Shown piece by piece: positions 36,387 to 44,210 of a DNA stretch of 64,000 nt. A model generated the notes under the pieces. The model did no database searches and was not told the origin of the DNA. It saw nothing but the letters and a program-made list of their open reading frames with translations. The translations under genes and the position numbers were made by a program. The DNA lies in assembly GCA_016712745.1 (NCBI GenBank), contig JADJQN010000003.1, positions 1,426,001 to 1,490,000 on the forward strand, read 5' to 3'. The stretch's first letter is position 1, and every line of letters begins with the position of its first letter. Source of the DNA: Sandaracinaceae bacterium. Its GTDB lineage: Bacteria > Myxococcota_A > Polyangia > Polyangiales > JADJQN01.

Positions 36387-38465
36387 CTACTCCTTGACGT
36401 CTCCGCGCGCGAAAATGCTCGCCACGAACGCGAGTACGTCATTGGCCGAAGCCTCGTTGTAGCCGTAGTACTTGATAAGACGGCCTTTAATGACGTCGAT
36501 CTTGTCCTGCGTGTCCTTGTCGATGACGTTTGAGACAAAGGTCGAAAGCTTGATCGAGTCCTTCTGGTCCTCGAAAAGCTTCATCTCAAGCGCCCGTCGC
36601 AGACGGTCGTTCGTGTCGTAGGTGAACTTCTTGCCCTCAATCGCGAGAGCACCGATGTAGTTCATGATTTCGCGGCGGAAGTCTTCCTTGCGGCTTTCCG
36701 GAATGTCGATCTTCTCTTCGATCGATCGCATCAAGCGCTCGTCCGGTTCCTCGTCGCGACCGGTATAGCGGTTTTTGACCTTTTCCTTGAGCGTGACAGC
36801 GCGAATGTTGTCGATGTAGTTGCCCGCAAGTCGCGCGATGGCGTCCTCGTCGGCGCTAATCGCGCGCTGCACTTCGTTCTTCACAATCTCTTCGTACTCG
36901 TTCTTCACGACGCCGATAGCCTCGGTAAACTTCTTGCGCTGGTCTTCGTCCGAGAAGAGCGAGTGATGACGCAAGCCCTTCTCGAGCTCGTTCATGACCA
37001 TGAAGGGATTGATGTAGCCTTCCGCTCCATCACGTACGAGCGCGTTTGAAATCTTGTCTTGGACGTAGCGCGGCGAGACTCCGTCGAGCCCTTCGCGCTT
37101 ACCTTCTTTGCGAAGCTCTTTGACGTTGTCCTGCGTGAAGCCGGGCAAAACCTTGCCGTCATAGAGCTTCATCTTTTGGATGGCAGAGAGCTGATGCTTC
37201 TTCGGCTCTTCAAGGCGCGTGAGAACGGCCCACATCGCCGCAACTTCAAGCGTGTGCGGCGCAATGTGCTTGCCACGCAGGCGCTCTTTTGAAAAGTCCT
37301 TGTTGTAGATGCGGATCTCTTCGCTGAGCTTGGTGATGTAGGGGATGTCGATCTTGATCGTGCGGTCGCGGAGCGCTTCCATGAACTCGTTGTTCAAGAG
37401 CTTGCGATACTCGGCTTCGTTGGTGTGACCGATGATGACTTCGTCGATGTCCGTTTGCGCGAACTTCTTTGGCTTGATCTTGTGCTCTTGGGTAGCGCCC
37501 AAAAGATCGTAGAGGAAAGCCACGTCGAGCTTGAGCACCTCGACGAATTCGACGATGCCGCGGTTGGCGATGTTGAACTCACCGTCGAAGTTAAAGGCGC
37601 GCGGATCTGAATCCGAGCCAAATTCAGCGATCTTGCGGTAGTTGATGTCGCCTGTGAGCTCGGTCGAATCTTGGTTCTTCTCGTCTTTGGGCTGGAACGT
37701 TCCGATGCCCACGCGATCTTTTTCGCTGAGCACGAGGCGCTGCACGCGCACGTGTTGGGAGACAACCTTGCCCCAATCGCCGCCGTGTTTTTTCATCAGA
37801 CCGTTGAAGATGAAGCGGCACGCCGGATCGAGATCGCCAGCCACGTTTACGCGGAAGCGATCGTTGCCAAGCGCAAGATCTTTCATCGCGCGCTCGCGCC
37901 ATTCGATGGGGATCAGGCGAAGCGGCTCTTCGTGCATGGGGCAGGGGAAGTTGCCTTCCTGCGCGCCTTCGCCGGTGAGGCCTGTCCCTTCGAGGTTCAC
38001 CCAGCGAAAGGTGTAGAGCGCGCCTTCAGCGGTGCGCGAGTAATGCTCAGCACCCTTCTTGAGCATGCGCGCAATCGTGCTCTTCGATGAGCCGACCGGA
38101 CCGTGCAACAGGATGACGCGCTTCTCGGGACCGTAACCTTGCGACGCTGCTTGCAGCACGTGCACAAGACGCATGAGCGGAATGTCGAGACCGAAGACTG
38201 CATCTTTGCCGCCGTCGATCGGATCAGCGAAGAACGGATAGCGAACAAGACGCTTCTTGTTGTCGATGTACTCTTCTTCGCCGTAGCTCACGACCATGTC
38301 GTAGAGGCGCTGGAAGGCGTTGCGCGTAACCTGCGGACGCTCGCGCGCGATCGCGAGGTACTCTTCGAACGAACCCTCCCAGTGAAGGTTGCGATACTGG
38401 TCGTAGTCCTGAAGCGCCGCGATCCGCGACACCATCTCGAAACGTCCGGCCTCTTTGATCGCCAT
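36387..38465 (-). CDS. prkA: PrkA-type serine protein kinase with AAA domain
   Basis: The 692-residue cytoplasmic protein carries a P-loop ATPase (LLHGPVGSSKSTIARML, about 119-135) and a C-terminal kinase-like region (for example FMVMNELEKGLRHHSLF and ERLMRSIEEKIDIPESRKED). PrkA/YeaG works with YeaH and SpoVR in stress adaptation and, in sporeformers, in sporulation; in Myxococcota it could join starvation or development. It opens the six-gene cluster; GGAGG lies just before the ATG. Phosphorylation targets cannot be read. Confidence 0.93.
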   Translation of the reverse strand: MAIKEAGRFEMVSRIAALQDYDQYRNLHWEGSFEEYLAIARERPQVTRNAFQRLYDMVVSYGEEEYIDNKKRLVRYPFFADPIDGGKDAVFGLDIPLMRLVHVLQAASQGYGPEKRVILLHGPVGSSKSTIARMLKKGAEHYSRTAEGALYTFRWVNLEGTGLTGEGAQEGNFPCPMHEEPLRLIPIEWRERAMKDLALGNDRFRVNVAGDLDPACRFIFNGLMKKHGGDWGKVVSQHVRVQRLVLSEKDRVGIGTFQPKDEKNQDSTELTGDINYRKIAEFGSDSDPRAFNFDGEFNIANRGIVEFVEVLKLDVAFLYDLLGATQEHKIKPKKFAQTDIDEVIIGHTNEAEYRKLLNNEFMEALRDRTIKIDIPYITKLSEEIRIYNKDFSKERLRGKHIAPHTLEVAAMWAVLTRLEEPKKHQLSAIQKMKLYDGKVLPGFTQDNVKELRKEGKREGLDGVSPRYVQDKISNALVRDGAEGYINPFMVMNELEKGLRHHSLFSDEDQRKKFTEAIGVVKNEYEEIVKNEVQRAISADEDAIARLAGNYIDNIRAVTLKEKVKNRYTGRDEEPDERLMRSIEEKIDIPESRKEDFRREIMNYIGALAIEGKKFTYDTNDRLRRALEMKLFEDQKDSIKLSTFVSNVIDKDTQDKIDVIKGRLIKYYGYNEASANDVLAFVASIFARGDVKE

Positions 38466-38546
38466 GCGTCCTCCCAGCGGTTAGCTTGAACATAGCACCA
38501 CTTCAGCCGGGATGAGAACTTGAGCGGGGAATAGAACTCTCTCGCA

Positions 38547-39056
38547 TCATTTCAATACGCGGACTAACGCAGAACGAACGGGTGCGCCACGCCAGTCGAT
38601 TTCCACTCGCAAGCGATGGGTGCCAGCTTTGCGAGCGCGTAGCGCGCAATCGTTCTGGGCGCCTTCGAAAAAGGGGCGGCGCAAGCGCTCGCGCGAGTGG
38701 GTGGTTTCCGTCCAACCGTTGTAGACGTGGCACTGCACGGTCTGCGCCGTCCCATCCGGCGCGGTGAGCACGAAACGGAGGTCGCCTCGAATCAACATCT
38801 CTCCAAAGCTCGCGTCGTTGAGTTGGCGGTCTGATCGTATGTCCATGCGCACGTCGAGCTCGTCGTTGGCTGCGGCCTCGAACGTAGTTTCGCCCCTACC
38901 ATGCATGACATTGAAACGCGCGAGTTCCTCCGACGAGAAGAACAATCTCTGAACGAGGTAGACGAGCCCAACGATCGCGCTGAGCGGCAGGAGAAGAAAA
39001 AGTAGGAGCAACGCGTTGCCCGCGGGTTTGCTTTCTTGTGCGGCGGGGTCAGCCAT
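38547..39056 (-). CDS. Membrane-anchored protein of unknown function
   Basis: The 169-residue protein has a short cytoplasmic N-terminus, one membrane helix (about 14-38, ALLLLFLLLPLSAIVGLVYL), and an extracytoplasmic beta-rich domain with one cysteine pair (VQCHVYNGW and NDCALRARK). It starts two bases after a 45-codon small frame and ends 81 bp upstream of prkA, so it may be co-transcribed with the prkA operon. No family is recognised. Confidence 0.7.
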   Translation of the reverse strand: MADPAAQESKPAGNALLLLFLLLPLSAIVGLVYLVQRLFFSSEELARFNVMHGRGETTFEAAANDELDVRMDIRSDRQLNDASFGEMLIRGDLRFVLTAPDGTAQTVQCHVYNGWTETTHSRERLRRPFFEGAQNDCALRARKAGTHRLRVEIDWRGAPVRSALVRVLK

Positions 39057-39058
39057 TG

Positions 39059-39196
39059 CTAGAGCTTAACAAATGGCTTGGGCACTTGCCGCGGAAAGTC
39101 CCAATGTTTAGCAACTTCCTCCTTGAAGTGCGCCCCAAATGCCTGCTCCAAGCACCATAGCCCTTTGGCCACCATCGGGGGCTGCGCGGCGCTCAA
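39059..39196 (-). CDS. Candidate small protein, 38-45 residues
   Basis: Found by reading the gap upstream of the 38547-39056 gene. From TTG 39196 (or ATG 39175) the frame runs to TAG at 39059 and stops two bases before the next ATG. The product (PPMVAKGLWCLEQAFGAHFK, then EEVAKHWDFPRQVPKPFVKL) is soluble, amphipathic and has balanced codon use, unlike a random frame. No Shine-Dalgarno is clear, which counts against it. The 2 bp spacing suggests translational coupling. It could be a leader peptide or a true small protein. Confidence 0.4.
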   Translation of the reverse strand: MSAAQPPMVAKGLWCLEQAFGAHFKEEVAKHWDFPRQVPKPFVKL

Positions 39197-39240
39197 CTAG
39201 CGTCTTTGCGTGATGGGGGTTCGTGTTACGGTCTTGGACG

Positions 39241-40569
39241 ATGTCAAAAACCTTTGTTCTCGACACGAACGTCCTCCTTCACGACCCCCGCGCGATCTAC
39301 AAGTTCGAAGACAACGATGTGGTGATCCCCATCCACGTCATCGAAGAGATCGACCAGTTCAAAAAAGAGATGAGCGAGCTCGGACGCAATGCGCGCACGA
39401 TCACGCGCATCCTCGACGAGCTGCGTGAGATCACTGGCGGCACGCTGAATAAGGGCGCGAACTTGGAAGGCGGCGGCAAGCTGCGCGTCGCTGTTCCCAA
39501 AGACGTCATGTCGAAGCACAAGCTCGACAACGCGGCGATGGATTTGGCCATCGTGCAAACGGCCCTGACCGAGCGCGACACCAATCCGAGCAAGCCAACC
39601 ATCTTCGTCACGATGGATTCGAACTTGCGCATTCGCGCCGATGCCCTTGGCTTGCGCGCCGAGAACTACGAAGGCGGTCGCATCGCGATCGATGATCTCT
39701 ACACCGGAATTGTGGAGATCGAGGTCGACACCGCGGTCGTCGATCAGCTTGGCGGCAAAGGCGACGTGCTCATCACGGAAGTGAGCGCACCCATCGGCTT
39801 GTACGCGAACGCGTGCGTCGTGCTTCGCGATCGCAATCAACCCAATCACACGGCACTCGGGCGCGTGGATGGCAAGGCCGAAGCCATCAAACCTTTGCGC
39901 GCGCAGCGCGAAGGCACGTGGGGCGTGCGTCCGCGCAATCTCGAGCAGAGCTTTGCGCTCGATTTGCTCACCGACGATTCCATCAACCTCGTGACGTTGG
40001 TGGGTAAGGCCGGTACGGGCAAAACGCTTCTTGCGATCGCTGCCGGCCTCAAGAAGGTAATCGACGACGGCGTCTACGCTCGCTTGCTCGTTTCGCGCCC
40101 GATTTTCCCGCTCGGTCGTGACGTCGGCTATCTGCCCGGCGATCTCGAAGAAAAGCTCAATCCGTGGATGCAGCCCATCTTCGATAACCTCGAGTACATC
40201 TTCTCGACGGGTCGTGGTCGCGCGACTGAAGGTCGCAGCTACACTGAGCTTGTGGCGAGCGGCATCATCGAAGTCGAGCCCCTCACGTACATTCGCGGTC
40301 GCTCGCTGCCCAATCAGTTCTTGATTGTCGATGAAGCGCAGAACCTGACGCCGCATGAAGTGAAGACGATCATCACGCGTTGCGGTTCGGACACGAAGAT
40401 CATCCTCACGGGCGATCCGTACCAGATCGACAATCCCTACGTCGATGCAGCGAGCAATGGTCTTTCGATCGTAGCCGAGCGCTTCAAGTCGGAAAAGATT
40501 GCCGGACACGTGACGCTCAGCAAGGGCGAGCGGTCTGAGCTTGCCGAAAGAGCAACCGAGCTTCTGTGA
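39241..40569 (+). CDS. phoH2: PIN-PhoH fusion protein (PhoH2)
   Basis: The 442-residue protein has an N-terminal PIN nuclease domain (KTFVLDTNVLLHDPRAIYKF; acidic residues also in DNAAMDLAIV and TMDSNLRIRA) and a C-terminal PhoH ATPase (VGKAGTGKTLLAIAAGL, then LIVDEAQNLTPHE and TGDPYQID). PhoH2 proteins unwind and cut RNA with ATP. The ATG at 39241 gives the standard start. No antitoxin partner such as PhoAT is seen upstream on this strand. Its stop overlaps the DUF1704 GTG by 4 bp. Confidence 0.92.
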   Translation: MSKTFVLDTNVLLHDPRAIYKFEDNDVVIPIHVIEEIDQFKKEMSELGRNARTITRILDELREITGGTLNKGANLEGGGKLRVAVPKDVMSKHKLDNAAMDLAIVQTALTERDTNPSKPTIFVTMDSNLRIRADALGLRAENYEGGRIAIDDLYTGIVEIEVDTAVVDQLGGKGDVLITEVSAPIGLYANACVVLRDRNQPNHTALGRVDGKAEAIKPLRAQREGTWGVRPRNLEQSFALDLLTDDSINLVTLVGKAGTGKTLLAIAAGLKKVIDDGVYARLLVSRPIFPLGRDVGYLPGDLEEKLNPWMQPIFDNLEYIFSTGRGRATEGRSYTELVASGIIEVEPLTYIRGRSLPNQFLIVDEAQNLTPHEVKTIITRCGSDTKIILTGDPYQIDNPYVDAASNGLSIVAERFKSEKIAGHVTLSKGERSELAERATELL

Positions 40570-41813
40570 GCCTCGGTGTGGACGTAGCGCGTACGCTCGA
40601 CGGACTGCTCGTAGCAGTCTGCGTCGAGGCGCGACTACTGCCGGCGCTCACCGCCATCAACGCTGTCGAAGAGCGCAAGCGGCTTATCGGCGCGCTCGAT
40701 CGCGGACAGATGCCGACGCCAGCGTGGCAGCTTCCTTTGCGCGTGAGGTCTTCGCGGGCGGAAAACATGATCAAGGAGGCGCGTGCTCTGGCGGCCAACT
40801 CGCCTGCCTCTGCGCTCTACGACAAGCGCTTGGAAGAGCTCGAGCTCGATCTCGCGATCCTGCACGCGTTGCCCGACGCACGTCGCGTTCGAACCTTGGC
40901 GGCACGACGCTTCGGAACCGGCGCGTCGAAAGTGACGACTGAATCCGGCGAGGTAGCCGTGAGCGCGATAGCGCGGCACATTTTGGATTCGGTGCCGGCG
41001 GATCCGGAGACGGACTTTCTTCCCGCCGATGCGCGAGAGGGCCCCTCGTGCGCGCAGATCGTTCGTCAGGTAGCTCACGCGGCCGGGTTGCAAGTCGATG
41101 TACGCATCGAACCGCGCCTTGCTGCGGCCGCCGCTACCGGTGAAAAGCTGATCTTCTTGGCCGATCGGCGTTTTGGCGTGCGCGAGGCAGTACGCGTGGC
41201 CGTGCACGAGGTCTTGGCGCATCTCACCGCAGCGGCGAACGGGCGCAGTCAGCCGCTGCGTATCTTGGAGCTTGGGACGGCGGGCTCCTTTGTCGATCAA
41301 GAGGGCGTCGCTCTTCACCTCGAGTGGGAGTCGGGATTCTTCGATGGCAGACGTTTGCGCATTCTGGCAGCGCGCGTCGTTGCAACCGACCGCATGCATG
41401 CGGGGGCGAGCTTTGCTGAGGTTGCGCGTGACCTGATTCGAGACGAGGGATTTGCGTCCGCCGATGCCGTAGCCATTGCCGAGCGCGCGTTTCGTGGCGG
41501 AGGCGTTGCGCGCGATGCAGGTTATTTGCGCGGTCTTATTCGCGTGCGTCACGCCATTCGAAGCGGGGCCGTGACGCTCGACGAGCTGCGGCTTGGTCGC
41601 GTGGGTATCGATGATCTTGAGGTGCTGCGCAGGCTGAAAAACGAAGGCCTTGTGCGAGAGCCGCACTACAGAGCGAGCCTCGAGGTTGTGAAAGTTCCCT
41701 ACGTGGGAGTGCCGAGCTTCTTCAGCAATCTTTCGTTGACTCCAGGTGGCACTAGCTTGGACACATCGCCGCCCAACTTGGCTGCCTCTTTGACGAGGTT
41801 TGAGCTCACGTAG
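40566..41813 (+). CDS. DUF1704 (QEGLA/MATCAP-like) putative metallopeptidase
   Basis: The 415-residue protein shows the family's zinc motif as HEVLAH (about residues 217-222) with a second acidic motif VDQEGVALHLE, matching the HExxxH...E pattern of DUF1704, related to the eukaryotic tubulin-carboxypeptidase MATCAP. Bacterial substrates are unknown. It starts with GTG overlapping phoH2. The last 38 codons overlap the 3' end of coaD on the other strand. The stretch SFFSNLSLT inside the overlap looks like the usual family ending, so the overlap is probably real. Confidence 0.82.
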   Translation: MSLGVDVARTLDGLLVAVCVEARLLPALTAINAVEERKRLIGALDRGQMPTPAWQLPLRVRSSRAENMIKEARALAANSPASALYDKRLEELELDLAILHALPDARRVRTLAARRFGTGASKVTTESGEVAVSAIARHILDSVPADPETDFLPADAREGPSCAQIVRQVAHAAGLQVDVRIEPRLAAAAATGEKLIFLADRRFGVREAVRVAVHEVLAHLTAAANGRSQPLRILELGTAGSFVDQEGVALHLEWESGFFDGRRLRILAARVVATDRMHAGASFAEVARDLIRDEGFASADAVAIAERAFRGGGVARDAGYLRGLIRVRHAIRSGAVTLDELRLGRVGIDDLEVLRRLKNEGLVREPHYRASLEVVKVPYVGVPSFFSNLSLTPGGTSLDTSPPNLAASLTRFELT

Positions 41814-42184
41814 AAGTAGGCGTCCTTCGCCATGATGAAGACTGTCTCGACTTCTTCGTTGAGGTGGCGGTTCATGTTGGCGAGCTGAAGCTCATATTCG
41901 AAGTCGGCAACTGCACGCAAACCACGCAACACGACGCGCGCATTCTTCCGCTTTGCGTAATCGACGAGAAGTCCTTCGAAGGTGTCGATCTCTACGCGAG
42001 GATCGTTACCGACCGCCTCTTTCAACATTTCGATACGCTCGTCGACGGTGAAGAGCGGCGACTTCTTGGGATTCTGCAGAACCGCGACGACCAATCGGTC
42101 GAATGCCACTAGGCCGCCGCGCAAAATGCTCACGTGGCCGTTGGTGATGGGGTCAAAAGAGCCGGGGTAGATCGCAGTCGTCAT
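41699..42184 (-). CDS. coaD: Pantetheine-phosphate adenylyltransferase
   Basis: Makes dephospho-CoA from 4'-phosphopantetheine and ATP, the penultimate step of CoA synthesis, in the cytoplasm. The 161 residues show the nucleotidyltransferase motif TAIYPGSFDPITNGHVSIL, RGLRAVADFEYELQLANMN, and the late YVSSNLVKEAAKLGGDV. The ATG at 42184 is the standard start and overlaps the rsmD stop by 4 bp, a common pairing. Its 3' end overlaps the convergent DUF1704 gene by 115 bp. Confidence 0.95.
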   Translation of the reverse strand: MTTAIYPGSFDPITNGHVSILRGGLVAFDRLVVAVLQNPKKSPLFTVDERIEMLKEAVGNDPRVEIDTFEGLLVDYAKRKNARVVLRGLRAVADFEYELQLANMNRHLNEEVETVFIMAKDAYFYVSSNLVKEAAKLGGDVSKLVPPGVNERLLKKLGTPT

Positions 42185-42768
42185 TCGCGTTGCTCGGTTG
42201 GCAGGCACATCAAGGTGAGGCCGGTGTCACCATAGCGGTAAGAAGCGAAGGATGCGAGCGGCTCGTGCACGGCCACGGGCGACCGGCTTGCGTGCTCGAC
42301 GACCAAGGTGGCACTCGTTGCGATGAGCTTGGCCGCGAAAAACGCATCGATAAGGGCGGGGATCTTCTCGATTTCTGCGTAGGGAGGATCGAGGAAGACC
42401 AACGTTGCGGGATCTTCGGTAAGCGGTGCGAGACGCGCGATGGCGGCTTGACGCAGCGGAAGCAAATCAACGGTGACGACCTTCACGCGATCACTGAGCC
42501 CAAGCTCCTTGGCGCTTTCGCTGATCGCTCGAGCAACGCGCGCATTCTTCTCCACGCAAGTGGCACGGGCTGCGCCTCGCGAAAGGGCTTCGAACGCAAG
42601 CGCTCCGGTGCCTGCGAACAGATCAAGGACCACCGCGTTTTCACACAGTCCGCGCGCATCAAGCGCTGAGAACAAACCCTCACGCACGCGCTCGGCGGTG
42701 GGACGCGTCGAATCGCCAGGCGGACCTTCGAAGCGTCGACCTGAAAGTGCACCGGCGATAATGCGCAT
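42181..42768 (-). CDS. rsmD: 16S rRNA (guanine966-N2)-methyltransferase
   Basis: The 195-residue SAM enzyme methylates G966 of 16S rRNA. It shows the standard N-terminus MRIIAGALSGRRFEGPPGD, TRPTAERVREGLFSAL, the SAM motif LDLFAGTGALAFEALSRGA, and the catalytic DPPY motif (VFLDPPYAEIEKIP). The frame is open far upstream through the PEGA gene region, but the ATG at 42768 matches family length. It forms a two-gene unit with coaD and lies 8 bp after a PEGA protein. Confidence 0.93.
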   Translation of the reverse strand: MRIIAGALSGRRFEGPPGDSTRPTAERVREGLFSALDARGLCENAVVLDLFAGTGALAFEALSRGAARATCVEKNARVARAISESAKELGLSDRVKVVTVDLLPLRQAAIARLAPLTEDPATLVFLDPPYAEIEKIPALIDAFFAAKLIATSATLVVEHASRSPVAVHEPLASFASYRYGDTGLTLMCLPTEQRE

Positions 42769-42776
42769 CGACGTCG

Positions 42777-44021
42777 TTAGAAACGGAGCGTCGCGTTGAC
42801 GTTCCCACCATGCGCGCTGAATGAGGGCGTGATGGCGAGGCTCAGGCCTGCGTTCGGATCTTCCTCGCCTTCGTCGGTGATCATCAAGTAGGTGCCAATG
42901 CCAACGCCTGCGAGCCCCGCGACGAGAAAGACGTACTGCAACGCTGTAAACGTGCTGGCCTGGCTGCACACCGACTGAATGTGCGAAAGCCCTGACGGCG
43001 GAGCGCCGACGGTATCGCCCGCTTCGGCGGCATCGCACACGTCGCCGGCGTTTGCGGGGTCGCGCGGCGTGTCGCGGTACGTCGAGAACTCCGCGTCACC
43101 ATTCAATGAGTGAAGACGCGACCAGCTAAAGACGGTCATGCCGAGCGCAACAGCGCCCGCGCCCGTGAGTACGGCTCCAGTCCAGAACTGGCCGCCATGG
43201 GAACGTTCCGGTGGAACGGTATGCACGATGCGCGGGATATCTGGGAGGTCGCTACCGCGACGAGAGGTGCGGGGATTGTCCGTAGCGACCGGCTCGACCG
43301 TCTGCGGCGGAGAGAGAGGGAGTGGCGCGTTGACTGTTGTTTGCTCGCCCAGCGTGATGCTCACGTCCTGATGGAACGGTACGCGACCGGGCGCAGTCAC
43401 GTCGACGGTGTGCGTCCCGAGCGCAAGGTTATTGACCACCCAGCTGCCGTTGAACGGAGCGATTTCGCGGCCATCAACGAGCACATGTGCGAGCGGCTCG
43501 GACGCGCGAACCACGAGCGACCCCTCGGGAGCTTGGCCCGAGAGCATGAGCACGTAACGGCGTGCGGGAGAGCGCAGATCGTCGATGTCGATTCGCGTGC
43601 GTGGTAGAGAATCTACGACCGAATGTTCGATGGTGTTGGTCTGTGCGTTGTAGACGCCCAGAGTTACGTCAAAGGTGTACTCGCCGGTCGGAGCGGAACG
43701 ATGCACGCTTCCAAAGACCACGCGTTGCATATGAAGCCCGCGCGCGATTTGCCCGAGGCATTCGATGTTGGCGTCGTCACAGCCATTGGCGACGAGCATT
43801 TGCGCCAATGACACATCGCGCGGGCTCACCGACCAGCCGCGCACTTGCTCGGCCGCGTGGCGCAAAACTCCGCTCAGACTACGGGCGAAGTCATCGTCAC
43901 CGTCCGTCGACCGAAGGCCCAGCACGATCACCTGCGTCTCGACCTGCGCCTGGGCGGGTAGGGCCAGGGAGGCGCCGATAACCGCGAGGAGGGCCGAGAC
44001 GATTGGGAAAACGCGCCGCAT
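42777..44021 (-). CDS. Secreted PEGA-domain protein with two C-terminal membrane spans
   Basis: The 414-residue product has a signal peptide (ending LPAQAQ) and an N-terminal domain resembling outer-membrane-lipoprotein/TolB-like 'recruitment' folds (VETQVIVLGLRSTDGDDDFA; cysteine pair NGCDDANIECLG). A PEGA domain follows (about 170-245; PLAHVLVDGREIAPF), then a Pro-rich linker and two membrane spans (about 300-320 and 368-388) around a Cys-containing loop. The final strand is LSLAITPSFSAHGGNVNATL plus RF. The architecture and last strand mirror the protein at 35378-36352. Confidence 0.75.
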   Translation of the reverse strand: MRRVFPIVSALLAVIGASLALPAQAQVETQVIVLGLRSTDGDDDFARSLSGVLRHAAEQVRGWSVSPRDVSLAQMLVANGCDDANIECLGQIARGLHMQRVVFGSVHRSAPTGEYTFDVTLGVYNAQTNTIEHSVVDSLPRTRIDIDDLRSPARRYVLMLSGQAPEGSLVVRASEPLAHVLVDGREIAPFNGSWVVNNLALGTHTVDVTAPGRVPFHQDVSITLGEQTTVNAPLPLSPPQTVEPVATDNPRTSRRGSDLPDIPRIVHTVPPERSHGGQFWTGAVLTGAGAVALGMTVFSWSRLHSLNGDAEFSTYRDTPRDPANAGDVCDAAEAGDTVGAPPSGLSHIQSVCSQASTFTALQYVFLVAGLAGVGIGTYLMITDEGEEDPNAGLSLAITPSFSAHGGNVNATLRF

Positions 44022-44210
44022 GAGGGGCACGATACTGCTTTCGCAGGCGCCCGGGCAAGCTCGCCCTGCGCAAAGATCGGGAAAAACCGGGCGCTCCGAG
44101 AATCTTTTGCGAGATTTAGGCGTCACAGTTCCGTGGAAACCTTGAGGGCCGAAGCTCAGAGTGCTACGCCGACGATCTCGGGTGAGGTCGCAATCCGGGC
44201 TTTTTCCTCG

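Noticed and set aside
39070..39100. TGGGCACTTGC as a sigma-54 -24/-12 promoter upstream of phoH2
   Set aside because: The spacing between the GG and GC elements is wrong.
39244..40509. A 421-codon open frame opposite phoH2, and similar long frames opposite glpA, serC-like or kinase genes
   Set aside because: High-GC codon bias leaves long antisense frames. They are Arg/His/Asp-rich without domains, while the plus strand encodes clear family motifs.
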